Origin: RGIG8244 sp045639325
GTDB lineage: Bacteria; Verrucomicrobiota; Lentisphaeria; Victivallales; UBA1829
Assembly: GCA_045639325.1 (NCBI GenBank)
Contig: JAZUCU010000058.1
Span: forward strand, 1-64,000
Direction: 5' to 3'
DNA: 64,000 nt
Part shown: positions 1-8,225 of the stretch, in pieces
Layout of the letters: each line of letters opens with the position of its first letter
Position numbering within the stretch: position 1 is the stretch's first letter
Made by a program: the position numbers and the translations under genes
The notes under the pieces: model-generated
What the model saw: only the letters and a program-made list of their open reading frames with translations
Database searches by the model: none
Told to the model about the DNA's origin: nothing

Positions 1-1386
1 GCGGGTATTGAATTCCGGTTTGAGCTTGATCCCGATATTCCGCAAATCATTGGCAAACAATTCGGCAGTCTGACGGTAGAAGGTATCGCTGCCGGTCTGG
101 TCAAAAGTCAATTCCAGAGGTCTCTGCGTTTTGGGGTCGATTCCGTTGGGGTATCCGGCTTTGACCATATATTCTTTTGCCAATGTAAGATTGGGGGATT
201 CATGAGAGGCATCCGGCGCATTCAACGCACCGGGGACGCCCGGGGGAACCGGACCGTATGCGGGGGTGAAGCGTCCGGCGGAATGAGTGACGCGCATCTT
301 TTTATCGAATGCCAGAGTAATAGCTTTCCGGAGATAAAGGTTGTTGCCCAGAACAGGATCGGCAAAATTGAATCCTATATAATTGGTTTGGAGTTCGGGT
401 GCCAGTTTCAAACGGATGCCGCGCTCTTTCAACGCCGGGGCAAGAGTCCGGTCATCCCGCACGACGGATTCAAAATGATCGGCATCAAGAGCATAATAAT
501 CCAATTCCCCCTGCAGGAACATGAGCCAGGAGGAGACGGGCTGTTTGACAAGATAGCATGTGATGCGGTCGGCAAACGGTAAAGGTTTCAGCCGGTCTGC
601 GGGAGATTCGGCGTGAGGATAAGTTTCATGCCGATAATCAGGATTGCGGCGCATGGACATGACATAATCGGGCTGCCATTCTTCCATGATGAACGGTCCG
701 CTGCCGGATGGATGGGATGCGAAATCGTTGCCGTAATATTTGACGGCATCGGGAGAGACGATTGCGCAATAGGGCAGGGCGAGTGCATAATGGAATCTGG
801 GATTGGGACTGTTGAGATGAATCTGGAACGTATGTTCATCCAATATGGTAAAGCCGGGATGTTTTGCTTTGTAGGGAGTATCATCGCCGGGCGCAGCTTT
901 TCTGGTCAATTCCCGGAACTCAGCCAGTCCGCGGATATGATCGCGGATGACCCAGAACCCGGGGGAACGCAAGCGGGAATCGGCGAGACGGAGGAGGGAA
1001 TACACCACATGTCCGGCGGTGATTTTTCTTGCGCTTTTGTCTTTGTTTTTGAAATGAGGTCCATCGGCGAAATAAAGATCGGTCCGCAATTTACAGGTGT
1101 AAGTTTTCAGGTCGGCGGAGAGGGTTGGCATTTCCCGGAGCATGGAGGGCTCCAGTTGATATCCGCCGGGCGTATAACGGTATTGGAGCAGGGTGTCATA
1201 AAACGCACAGACGACAGCCTGACTTGTGGTGTCGGCAGCCAGTGCAGGGTCGAGAGACGTGATTCTGCTGCCGAGGCTCATGACCACGTGGCATTGTTCC
1301 TGTTTCTGTTGGTTTTTATTGCAGGCACAGAGGAACATGCAGAGAAGAAGAAAGAGTGTGGCAAATCGGCAAAGTTTAGAAATCAT
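1..1386 (-). CDS. Peptide/oligopeptide ABC transporter substrate-binding lipoprotein (SBP_bac_5), 3' end cut off
   Basis: Extracellular solute-binding protein of the DppA/OppA family 5 type, which captures peptides or similar solutes for an ABC importer. 462 codons are visible and the frame stays open to the window edge, so the C-terminus is missing. The N-terminus has a lipoprotein signal: a basic start, a leucine-rich core and the lipobox-like LCAC, with the second Cys (residue 22) the likely lipidated residue. The mature part shows SLGSRITSLDPAL near residue 37 and later YHFES/FADPVLGNN-type segments typical of family 5. The ATG lies inside the end of recX (11-bp overlap), so it is probably translationally coupled to the pyr-aroE-recX operon. 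No permease or ATPase gene is visible. The substrate cannot be told from the sequence. Confidence 0.85.
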   Translation of the reverse strand, partial: MISKLCRFATLFLLLCMFLCACNKNQQKQEQCHVVMSLGSRITSLDPALAADTTSQAVVCAFYDTLLQYRYTPGGYQLEPSMLREMPTLSADLKTYTCKLRTDLYFADGPHFKNKDKSARKITAGHVVYSLLRLADSRLRSPGFWVIRDHIRGLAEFRELTRKAAPGDDTPYKAKHPGFTILDEHTFQIHLNSPNPRFHYALALPYCAIVSPDAVKYYGNDFASHPSGSGPFIMEEWQPDYVMSMRRNPDYRHETYPHAESPADRLKPLPFADRITCYLVKQPVSSWLMFLQGELDYYALDADHFESVVRDDRTLAPALKERGIRLKLAPELQTNYIGFNFADPVLGNNLYLRKAITLAFDKKMRVTHSAGRFTPAYGPVPPGVPGALNAPDASHESPNLTLAKEYMVKAGYPNGIDPKTQRPLELTFDQTGSDTFYRQTAELFANDLRNIGIKLKPEFNTR

Positions 1387-1930
1387 CCTGATACCCTGGA
1401 TTTGTTCCGAAGAGATTTTTTTTCTGCTTCATGACGCTATAAACCACATCGGGGGTGAACCCGCGGGAAATCAGGAACCGGAACGCTTTTGCATAACGTT
1501 TTTTCGGATCGGCTTCCCGGATGAAACGGCTTTGATTTTTTTCAAACAAAGCCACAGCGTCAGCCGTGAGATCAACGGGATTGAAACCGCTTTCCGGCGA
1601 TTCCATGACCTGTTCGATAATCTCTTTCGGAATACCTTTTGTGAACAACCGGGAGCGGATCCGGACGGGACCGTAACCGCGTGAACGGAGGACGGTCACA
1701 ACATCTTCGCAGAACCGCAAGTCAGAAAGAAATCCCAATTCTTCGAGCTTTTTGACTGCCTGTTCAATCTCCCGGGGTTCAAATTTTTCTTTTTTATAGA
1801 GCTTGCGCCGGAGTTCCAGTTTGGAACACGGGCGGGCAGCAAGAATTCCTGCGGCTGTTTCCAGTGCAGTCTTCTGCTGTCTGCTGCTGCGTTTCCGCGG
1901 CTGAGAGGATTCCGGCGCTGTGTCTGTCAT
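1376..1930 (-). CDS. recX: Regulatory protein RecX
   Basis: RecX binds RecA filaments and modulates recombination and the SOS response. The 184-residue protein has a basic, disordered N-terminus (about 20 residues) followed by three-helix RecX repeats: a segment with ELRRKLYKK and VKKLEELGFLSD, then the RSRGYGPVRIRSRLFTKGI stretch that is diagnostic for the family, and a C-terminal repeat ending in SRGFTPDVVYSVMK. Length is within the usual 150-270 range. It starts two bases after the stop of the sugar isomerase gene and overlaps the lipoprotein gene downstream. recA is not in the window, so the usual recA-recX linkage is not seen here. Confidence 0.88.
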   Translation of the reverse strand: MTDTAPESSQPRKRSSRQQKTALETAAGILAARPCSKLELRRKLYKKEKFEPREIEQAVKKLEELGFLSDLRFCEDVVTVLRSRGYGPVRIRSRLFTKGIPKEIIEQVMESPESGFNPVDLTADAVALFEKNQSRFIREADPKKRYAKAFRFLISRGFTPDVVYSVMKQKKNLFGTNPGYQDDF

Positions 1931-1932
1931 TA

Positions 1933-2925
1933 TTATTTCTTGAATACGTCGTCAAACTGCAGTGTGGAGGGCGAGAAATTGATCTTGCGTGTGAATTCCA
2001 ACGCATCCTTTGCTCCGTACAAACGATCCATGCCGCAATCTTCCCATTCCACGGAAAGAGGACCGGTATAGCCGATGCGGTTCAATTCGCGGATGATGGC
2101 TTCGAAGTCGACCTGACCATGACCCGGACTGCGGAAGTCCCAACCACGTCTGCCGTCGCCGAAGTCGATGTGGGACGCAAGGATCCCGCTTCTGCCGTCG
2201 AGAGTGATTGCAGCGTCTTTGACGTGGCAGTGATAGATGCGGTCGGGGAAAGCCTGGATGAATTTCACCGGATCAACGCCCTGCCAGAAGAGGTGACTGG
2301 GGTCGAAGTTGAAGCCGAATTCTTTTCTGTGACCGACAGCGGCAAGAGCACGTTCTGCGGTGTACAGGTCGAATGCAATTTCTGTGGGGTGGACTTCCAA
2401 TGCAAATTTGATGCCGTGTTTGCCGAATTCATCAAAGATGGGGTTGAACTGATCGGCAAAGTAACGGAAGCCGCCTTCAATCGTTTCCGGGGTGACCGGG
2501 GGGAAACTGTAGAGCAGATGCCAGATAGAGGAACCGGTAAAGCAGGTCACGACATCGACGCCGAGGTTTTTCGCTGCAAGAGCGGTATCTTTCATGTTCT
2601 GAACAGCCCAAGCACGTTTGGCTTCTGCATTGCCTGCACATTCTGCGGGTGCGAATGCATCGGAACGGGCGTCGTTATTGGGGTCGCAAACGAGCTGACC
2701 GGTGCAATGGTTACTGATTGCCCAGAGATTGAGGTTGTATTTTGCAAGCATTTTGCGGATGCCGTCGCAATAAGCGGGATCCTTTGCTGCTTTTTCCACA
2801 TCCAGGTATCCGCCCCCGGTTGAGAGCTCGATTCCGTCATAACCGCATTCGCCGGCGAAACGGCAGAAATCTTCAAAGGGCATATCGCTGAACTGTGCGG
2901 TGAAAATGGTGACTGGTCTTGACAT
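1933..2925 (-). CDS. Sugar phosphate isomerase/epimerase, TIM-barrel (AP endonuclease 2 / xylose isomerase-like)
   Basis: 330-residue protein of the xylose isomerase-like TIM-barrel superfamily, the group that includes IolE, IolI and tagatose epimerases. Visible barrel signatures are CGYDGIELSTGGG near residue 28 and metal-ligand type motifs in the C-terminal half: LEVHP (Glu), FNFDPSH (Asp/His), IYHCHVKD (His) and LSVEWED (Glu). No signal peptide, so it should be cytoplasmic. It sits between aroE and recX in the same operon, which gives no clue to the sugar. Related proteins in sugar-degrading bacteria act on inositol-derived ketones, ketohexoses or oxidised disaccharides; the exact substrate is unknown. 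Confidence 0.82.
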   Translation of the reverse strand: MSRPVTIFTAQFSDMPFEDFCRFAGECGYDGIELSTGGGYLDVEKAAKDPAYCDGIRKMLAKYNLNLWAISNHCTGQLVCDPNNDARSDAFAPAECAGNAEAKRAWAVQNMKDTALAAKNLGVDVVTCFTGSSIWHLLYSFPPVTPETIEGGFRYFADQFNPIFDEFGKHGIKFALEVHPTEIAFDLYTAERALAAVGHRKEFGFNFDPSHLFWQGVDPVKFIQAFPDRIYHCHVKDAAITLDGRSGILASHIDFGDGRRGWDFRSPGHGQVDFEAIIRELNRIGYTGPLSVEWEDCGMDRLYGAKDALEFTRKINFSPSTLQFDDVFKK

Positions 2926-2955
2926 GTTTATTTTCTCCTTATATTTTGTTGTTTT

Positions 2956-3798
2956 TTAATGATTGTTCAAAGCATCACGCATGACATCCAGCGGCGGTTG
3001 TCTGCCCGTCCAGATTTCAAACGCTTTTGCGCCCTGATGGAGCAGCATGGAAGCGCCGCCCGCATGAGGAATATGATGTTCTTCCGCATAGGAAAGAAGT
3101 TTTGTTTTTTTGTAAATCGTATCGAAAAGAAATGCGTTCTGCGGAATCAGTGCCGGATCAATGGGGGCAGGGTCCGTTTCCTTCAGTCCCAGACTGGTAC
3201 ACTGGGCGATGAGTGTGACGCCATCCATCAACGGAGCTGTCCGGGAACTGTCGCCGCACATGTAGGGGAGATTGGGGAATCGGTTCTGCAATTTTTCGCA
3301 TAACGCCTGGGCTTTTTCAACGGTCCGGTTGATGATCCGGATCGATTTCGCCCCTGCGAATGCGGCATGGAATGCTAACGCCGGAACAACGCCGCCACAG
3401 CCGAGAAAACAGATGTCGGCACCCTTCAATGCGGGTCCGCCTGTTTCCAATACAGCCTGTTCAAAGCCGTATCCATCGGTTGACGTGCCGTGGAGTTCGC
3501 CATCTTTGATCACGACGGTGTTGACGCTTTCCGCCAGCTGTGCGTGTTCCGTAATATGGCTCAAAAACGGGATGATATTATTTTTGTGCGGGACGGTGAT
3601 ATTGAATCCTGCGAGGTGTTTCTTTGCCGATTCCACAAATGCCGGGAGATCGTCTTTTACGACATGGACGGCAATATATCTTGCATCAATTCCCAATGCC
3701 TGAAACGCGGCATTGTGCATTAAGGGGGAAAGCGAGTGACCGATGGGATCCCCGATTACAGCATATTGTTGTCCATTGAATTCATAAGGTGCAGTCAT
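2956..3798 (-). CDS. aroE: Shikimate dehydrogenase (NADP+)
   Basis: Reduces 3-dehydroshikimate to shikimate in aromatic amino-acid synthesis. The 280-residue protein begins MTAPYEF; this ATG overlaps the queH stop in an ATGA and is preceded by a GGAG/AAGGAAG stretch, so I prefer it over an upstream in-frame start at 3846. Motifs: the substrate-binding GDPIGHSLSPLMHNAAF (about residues 16-32), NITVPHK with the catalytic Lys, STDGYGF (the usual form is NTDGxG, here Ser replaces Asn), and the nucleotide-binding FLGCGGVVPALAF. The C-terminus has GGASMLLHQGAKAFEIWTG, as expected. The Asn-to-Ser change is minor; the key Asp is kept. Confidence 0.93.
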   Translation of the reverse strand: MTAPYEFNGQQYAVIGDPIGHSLSPLMHNAAFQALGIDARYIAVHVVKDDLPAFVESAKKHLAGFNITVPHKNNIIPFLSHITEHAQLAESVNTVVIKDGELHGTSTDGYGFEQAVLETGGPALKGADICFLGCGGVVPALAFHAAFAGAKSIRIINRTVEKAQALCEKLQNRFPNLPYMCGDSSRTAPLMDGVTLIAQCTSLGLKETDPAPIDPALIPQNAFLFDTIYKKTKLLSYAEEHHIPHAGGASMLLHQGAKAFEIWTGRQPPLDVMRDALNNH

Positions 3799-4352
3799 AC
3801 TTCCTTTGCTCCTTGTTCTTTGCGGATGGAAAATTCGCATCCGCAATAATTCTGTCGGTAAAGTTCAAGACGTTTGCTTTCTTCTGTGGAAAGCATAAAG
3901 CCGTTTTGTTTTTTGAAGTCCCAAGGCTCGAAATGGGAGAATCGACTCCCGATTTCAAAAATCAGCTTTGAGTTTTTATGAGGACTGACGGTCAGGGATG
4001 TTGCAAAATTCATTCCCAATTCTTCCGCTTTCTGTGCCGTCCGGGTGAGAGAAAATTCAAAACAATACCGGCAGCGCAAGCCTTTTTCCGGGTAAGTTTC
4101 TGCATTTTCCAGTTGATGAATGTGCGCCAGCCAGGCGTCGTGATCGTAAGGATCGGCAAGCAATTCAATCTGATAAGCCTGTGCCAGTTTTTCCGCCGCT
4201 GCCAGACGTTTTTCATATTCTGATTTGGAGGAAAGATTGGAATTGGAAAAATACAATACCGTTTCCCGGTCAGAAAGCCGGGGCAGACTCCCGCTTGCAC
4301 ATGGTCCGCAGCAGGTGTGAAGCAGCAGAGGTATTGATGATGTTCCGTTCAT
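3795..4352 (-). CDS. queH: Epoxyqueuosine reductase QueH
   Basis: Converts epoxyqueuosine to queuosine in the tRNA anticodon, the final step of queuosine biosynthesis. QueH is the non-homologous replacement for the cobalamin enzyme QueG. The 185-residue sequence starts after the DUF362 gene and shows the family's cysteine motifs: LLLHTCCGPCASGSL near the N-terminus (adjacent Cys pair plus Cys), then FSNSNLSSKSEYEKR, GLRCRYCFEFSL with a CxxC, LTVSPHKN, and a C-terminal YCGCEFS. These cysteines bind an Fe-S cluster and a further metal in characterised QueH proteins. The stop overlaps the aroE start (ATGA), so the two genes are coupled. Confidence 0.92.
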   Translation of the reverse strand: MNGTSSIPLLLHTCCGPCASGSLPRLSDRETVLYFSNSNLSSKSEYEKRLAAAEKLAQAYQIELLADPYDHDAWLAHIHQLENAETYPEKGLRCRYCFEFSLTRTAQKAEELGMNFATSLTVSPHKNSKLIFEIGSRFSHFEPWDFKKQNGFMLSTEESKRLELYRQNYCGCEFSIRKEQGAKEV

Positions 4353-4355
4353 ATT

Positions 4356-5507
4356 TCACTTCTTTCTGAAAAGTCTGCGTGTAAACATTTCACCGGCGCG
4401 CACCAATGCCATCGCTTTGGATTGTTTCGGCGTGATGGCACCCTTGGGGCAATGTTCCTGACAGCAGAAACAGCGGATACATTGCTCCGTAGAGAATTGA
4501 GGTTTTTTATCGACCATGGTAATGGCTTTCGGCGGACACATCCGGGCACAAAGTCCGCAGCCGACACATTTTTTCGGATCGAGCAGGGGGCGTGCCAGTA
4601 AGTGATTGCGCATAAAATTCCGGCAGAAGGGCGGCAGGCGCAATCCCCATTCCAAAGCAAGAATGGGGGGATCCGGCAATTTCAGAAACGGGATCTGCGG
4701 GACATCGGTTGTAATTTCAAAGTCCGAAATGATGTTCCGTTCTTTTGCACATTGCAGCAGAAGAAGATCGGGCACTCCAAGCAGCGGAGCAACCGCAGAA
4801 TCCAATGCCAATGAATCCGTTGCACCTGCGACAAAGTTACAATTGATCGGTGTGCCGCTGCCGGGTCCGTTGCCTTCCATGGCAATGACGCCGTCAAGAA
4901 GATTGAAGTCCGGCTTCACGGTCAGGTAAATATCCAGCAGCATATCTGCGAATTGATGAAAATCTCTGCCGACGGAGAGATGCCAGCCGAGTCTGGCACT
5001 GCCGTTGACGAGTCCGAAAAGATTTTTGACGCATAAAGTCAGAGTCATCATGCCGTGTGTCTTTGCCTTTGCGATATTGACCACGTGGTCGAAACCGAGA
5101 TATTCGGATGCCAATTCCAGATTTTTGAACCGGACGTTTTCCGGCGGATTCATGGGGGCAAAATCTTTCAGGCTGGCAAAGGGCACATTGAGCTTGCGCA
5201 GTTCATCATCAATCCCCATTGTGTGGAGGATGGAAGGGACGGACTGGATTGCCGGATTTTCCAGAATTGCGACTTTTGCCGCTCCGGCATCCAGAAATGC
5301 TTTTGCCGTTTCAACCAGAAAACGCGGGTGAACACATGCCGGATCCTGCTGTTTGCGCCAGGCAAGCAGATTCGGTTTCAGCATAATACTTTTACCGGTA
5401 ACCGGGCCGCGCATTGCCAGCTGGGGAGCCAGAACCTGATCAATCGCAGACCGGACATCGGCGTAATCCGAACAGGCGGCGAATGCAACGGGGGGTTTTT
5501 CTGACAT
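4356..5507 (-). CDS. DUF362 protein with C-terminal 2x[4Fe-4S] ferredoxin domain
   Basis: 383-residue iron-sulfur protein. Residues 1-290 are the DUF362 domain (KSIMLKPNLLAWR near residue 43, HPRFLVETAKAFLDAGA, DHVVNIAKAKTHGMM, VKNLFGLVNG, LLDGVIAMEGNGPGSG). Residues of about 310-375 form a bacterial-type ferredoxin with two four-cysteine motifs, CVGCGLCARMCPP and CIRCFCCQEHCPKG, for two [4Fe-4S] clusters. The protein is cytoplasmic. The family's reaction is unknown; an electron-transfer role is an inference from the ferredoxin part. A GAGGAG ribosome site lies about 10 bases before the ATG. Its place between a nucleotidase and queH, itself an Fe-S enzyme needing electrons, makes a reductant role for QueH a testable idea only. 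Confidence 0.88.
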   Translation of the reverse strand: MSEKPPVAFAACSDYADVRSAIDQVLAPQLAMRGPVTGKSIMLKPNLLAWRKQQDPACVHPRFLVETAKAFLDAGAAKVAILENPAIQSVPSILHTMGIDDELRKLNVPFASLKDFAPMNPPENVRFKNLELASEYLGFDHVVNIAKAKTHGMMTLTLCVKNLFGLVNGSARLGWHLSVGRDFHQFADMLLDIYLTVKPDFNLLDGVIAMEGNGPGSGTPINCNFVAGATDSLALDSAVAPLLGVPDLLLLQCAKERNIISDFEITTDVPQIPFLKLPDPPILALEWGLRLPPFCRNFMRNHLLARPLLDPKKCVGCGLCARMCPPKAITMVDKKPQFSTEQCIRCFCCQEHCPKGAITPKQSKAMALVRAGEMFTRRLFRKK

Positions 5508-5520
5508 CGTTCCAGACTCC

Positions 5521-6447
5521 TCAGGAATTCAATGCGCCAAAGGGAACATGGACCGACGGAGTATATGCGGACGATGCATCCAGGTGGGGGTGACGCTGAT
5601 CATCAAAGAAAATATGAGGCTTGAGAATGGAAAGAACACGACCCTTATCCATTCCGCCCAGCAGAAATGTCTGATCTACAATAATATTCCAACTGCGCAG
5701 TGTTGCCACAATACGGGCATCCGCCGGGGCACTGCGGGCTGTTACGATAGAAGTCCGGAGGAAACGTTTGTAATTCCGGTCAGAAGCTTCCCGTTCATCT
5801 TCCAGTTCGCGGAGTTTTGCCAGTTTTGCGAGCAATCCGGCAAGGGGACCTGCGGGCAACGGAATGGCAGCTTTCGTCTGTTCTGCTTCATAAAATTTCT
5901 GAATACCGCCGACTTGATAGACCAGTTCTGCACTGTCATCGGCAATCACACCGTCAAAGTCGAATGCAATACGCAGTTCATTATCTTCGGCATTATCTTC
6001 GGCGGCACTGTCCAGTACCTGACCAGCGGCGAAACCTTCCGCACTGGCGGCTTTGACGTCATCGCCGTTCGCCGAGAGGAAAAGGGAGACGTTGTAAGCG
6101 GGGATGAATGCGTAAGGGGAAACGCCGGTGGTAAAGGCGGCGCGTGTGATTTCCAATCCATAATGGCGGATGGAATGAAATACCCGTGCCCCGGTATCCG
6201 GATCGTTATGACTGAGCAGAACGACTTCAACCGGTTTTGCATCGGGGAAGAGTTCGTTAAACTTGAGGAAACGCCGGATGAACGGGAATGCAATACCTTT
6301 GCGCAGAACATCTTTCTGATGTTCCCGCTGATAAGTACGGTAGGCTGCAATGCCGTCTCTGCGGAAGATTTCGTCCGCTTCATCCAGTTGGAATAACGCG
6401 CTTGATGCTACACCGATCACCAGTTTTTCTTCAATGGGGAAACTCAT
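5521..6447 (-). CDS. Cytosolic 5'-nucleotidase (cN-I / NT5C1-like family)
   Basis: 308-residue HAD-fold nucleotidase similar to the cytosolic 5'-nucleotidase 1 family (PF06189), which hydrolyses nucleoside monophosphates. The ATG overlaps the pyrD stop in an ATGA; an upstream in-frame ATG lies inside pyrD and is less likely. Key segments: VIGVASSALFQLDEAD at the N-terminus, VEVVLLSHNDPDTGARVF (the family's substrate region), FTTGVSPYAFIPAYNVSLFLSANGDDV, and RIAFDFDGVIADDSAE, where the DxD pair is the HAD nucleophile and acid. The C-terminal FLLGGMDKGRVLSILKPHIFFDDQ ends the Rossmann part with the DD motif. Location behind pyrD suggests nucleotide salvage or pool control. Confidence 0.82.
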   Translation of the reverse strand: MSFPIEEKLVIGVASSALFQLDEADEIFRRDGIAAYRTYQREHQKDVLRKGIAFPFIRRFLKFNELFPDAKPVEVVLLSHNDPDTGARVFHSIRHYGLEITRAAFTTGVSPYAFIPAYNVSLFLSANGDDVKAASAEGFAAGQVLDSAAEDNAEDNELRIAFDFDGVIADDSAELVYQVGGIQKFYEAEQTKAAIPLPAGPLAGLLAKLAKLRELEDEREASDRNYKRFLRTSIVTARSAPADARIVATLRSWNIIVDQTFLLGGMDKGRVLSILKPHIFFDDQRHPHLDASSAYTPSVHVPFGALNS

Positions 6448-7364
6448 ATCTGCACCTGTCCGATCAATTCGGATACGGATTTGACGCCATGGGCATCCAT
6501 CCATTCTTCCAATTCATTCAAGACTTTGATCGGTGCTGCTGGATCGGCAAAGGTTGCAGTGCCGACGGCGATAGCTGATGCACCAGCCAGAAGGAATTCC
6601 ACCGCATCGGCACCGGTCATGATGCCGCCCATACCGATCACGGGAATGGAGACTGCTTTGGCTGCTTCGTAAACCAGTTTGATTGCGACCGGTTTCACCG
6701 CAGGACCGCTCAAGCCGCCGGTGACGTTTGCCAGTTTCGGACGGCGTGTTTCGATATCGATCGCCATCGCAGGGATGGTGTTGATCAAACTGATCATGTC
6801 GGAACCTGCATCCTGTGCGCCTTTTGCGAAGTCCGCAATACAGGAAACGTTGGGACTGAGTTTTGTGATCAACGGCAGAGTTGTTTTCTCACGGACTGCG
6901 CGAATCACACTCTGCATGGATGCCACGTTGGTTCCGAAAGAGAGGCCGCCTTCTTTCACATTGGGGCAGGAAACGTTGATTTCAAGCGCGGCAATGCCGT
7001 CTTTTTCTGCTTCCAGACGTTCTGCAACAAGGGCATAATCTTCCGGTTTGCGTCCCCAGATGTTGACGATCACCGTTGCGCCGGTTGTCCGCAGGAAAGG
7101 CATGTAATGAGAGGAAGAGAGGAATTTATCAATACCGGGGCCCTGCAGACCGATGGCATTGATCATGCCGGAAACCACTTCCGCTGTACGGGGCATTGCG
7201 TTACCATGAGATTGCCAGGGGGCGATGCCTTTGACAACGACGGCACCCAATTTGGAAATGGGGTAAAATTTGTTATATTCTTCCCCGTAACCGTAAGTGC
7301 CGGAGGCAGTCATGACAGGGTTTTTCAAGGTCAGGGAACCGAGTTTGACGGTCATATCACTCAT
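6444..7364 (-). CDS. pyrD: Dihydroorotate dehydrogenase B, catalytic subunit
   Basis: Oxidises dihydroorotate to orotate in UMP synthesis, using FMN; as a class 1B enzyme it pairs with PyrK for NAD+. The chosen start (MSDMTVKLG, 306 residues) has a GGAGG stretch just upstream and lies 8 bases inside pyrK; longer in-frame starts run deep into pyrK. Motifs: NPVMTASGTYGYG, VVVKGIAPWQSHGN (the family's KG), ALEINVSCPNVKEGG with the catalytic Cys typical of class 1B (Ser in class 2), TKLSPNV, NTIPAMAID, GGLSGPAVKP and GMGGIMTGADA for FMN phosphate. Overlaps on both sides tie it to pyrK and the nucleotidase. Confidence 0.95.
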   Translation of the reverse strand: MSDMTVKLGSLTLKNPVMTASGTYGYGEEYNKFYPISKLGAVVVKGIAPWQSHGNAMPRTAEVVSGMINAIGLQGPGIDKFLSSSHYMPFLRTTGATVIVNIWGRKPEDYALVAERLEAEKDGIAALEINVSCPNVKEGGLSFGTNVASMQSVIRAVREKTTLPLITKLSPNVSCIADFAKGAQDAGSDMISLINTIPAMAIDIETRRPKLANVTGGLSGPAVKPVAIKLVYEAAKAVSIPVIGMGGIMTGADAVEFLLAGASAIAVGTATFADPAAPIKVLNELEEWMDAHGVKSVSELIGQVQI

Positions 7365-8139
7365 AATACACCTCCGTAGCATCGAATACCGGGCCTTCGG
7401 AACAGGTCCGTGCATAACGGAATCCATCGGGAGATTCCGGGTCATTCATCTTGATCACACAAGCAAAACATGCGCCGACGCCGCAGCACATGTGCTGGTC
7501 CAGACTCAACTGTGTTTCCACATCGGTGGAGAGAGTCATTTTACCCAAAGCGTACAACATGGGTTTGGGGCCGCAAGCATAAATAACGGCATCAGGAGCA
7601 TCTTTCAATGCTTGTTCCAACAATTCTGTGACGAAACCTTTGTGTCCGCAGGAACCGTCATTGGTCGCTACGCGCACATCAAAGCCGAGAGCCTTGTATT
7701 CTTCGCGGAGAATCAAATCGGATTCGGTTCTTGCGCCCATGAGGACGATCCCTTTCTTTGCAGAACATTCTGCCAGAAAGAGTGTGGAAGCGGAACCGTA
7801 ACCGCCGGTGACGAGGATGGGAGTTTTATCATCGCGCATGGTATAACCGTTACCGAGGGGGCCGAGGACGGGCATTTCTGTACCGGCGGCGACCTTTGTC
7901 AATTCTTCGGTACCGAGACCGACGACCTTAAAGACGACCGTGACTGTACCTTTTTCTTTATCGACGGAACTGATACTGAACGGTCTGCGGAGGATTCTGT
8001 CTTTGAGTCCGGGGATTTGCACATGAACGAATTGACCGGGTACAGCGGCAGCGGCAATATCGGGAGCGCGGAAAACGATCCGCCAATAACCGGCGGTAAG
8101 TTCTCCATTTGAAATTACTTGAGAGATTTGATCTGTCAT
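7357..8139 (-). CDS. pyrK: Dihydroorotate dehydrogenase B, electron transfer subunit
   Basis: PyrK carries FAD and a [2Fe-2S] cluster and passes electrons from PyrD to NAD+. The 260-residue protein shows the ferredoxin-reductase-like FAD domain (PGQFVHVQIPG, ILRRPFSIS at about residues 50-58), the NAD domain (VTGGYGSASTLFLAE) and, near the C-terminus, the cysteine set CCGVGACFACVIK plus a later Cys in RTCSEGP. It is the first gene of the operon that runs to position 1. A possible promoter lies at 8171-8199, and pyrD starts inside its last codons. Confidence 0.93.
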   Translation of the reverse strand: MTDQISQVISNGELTAGYWRIVFRAPDIAAAAVPGQFVHVQIPGLKDRILRRPFSISSVDKEKGTVTVVFKVVGLGTEELTKVAAGTEMPVLGPLGNGYTMRDDKTPILVTGGYGSASTLFLAECSAKKGIVLMGARTESDLILREEYKALGFDVRVATNDGSCGHKGFVTELLEQALKDAPDAVIYACGPKPMLYALGKMTLSTDVETQLSLDQHMCCGVGACFACVIKMNDPESPDGFRYARTCSEGPVFDATEVYYE

Positions 8140-8170
8140 GATAATACCTTATAGTTGTTTTAATACAGGT

Positions 8171-8199
8171 ACTTTACTGCATAAATGGCAATAAATCAA
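8171..8199 (-). promoter_or_regulatory. Candidate promoter of the pyrKD-queH-aroE operon
   Basis: On the minus strand TTGATT (8199-8194) and TAAAGT (8176-8171) are separated by 17 bases, about 30 bases before the pyrK ATG. The match to the consensus is moderate. It is the best sigma-70-like pair between dgt and pyrK. Confidence 0.4.
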
Positions 8200-8225
8200 C
8201 TGAAAGATGAGTTTTTTTTGAAAAA

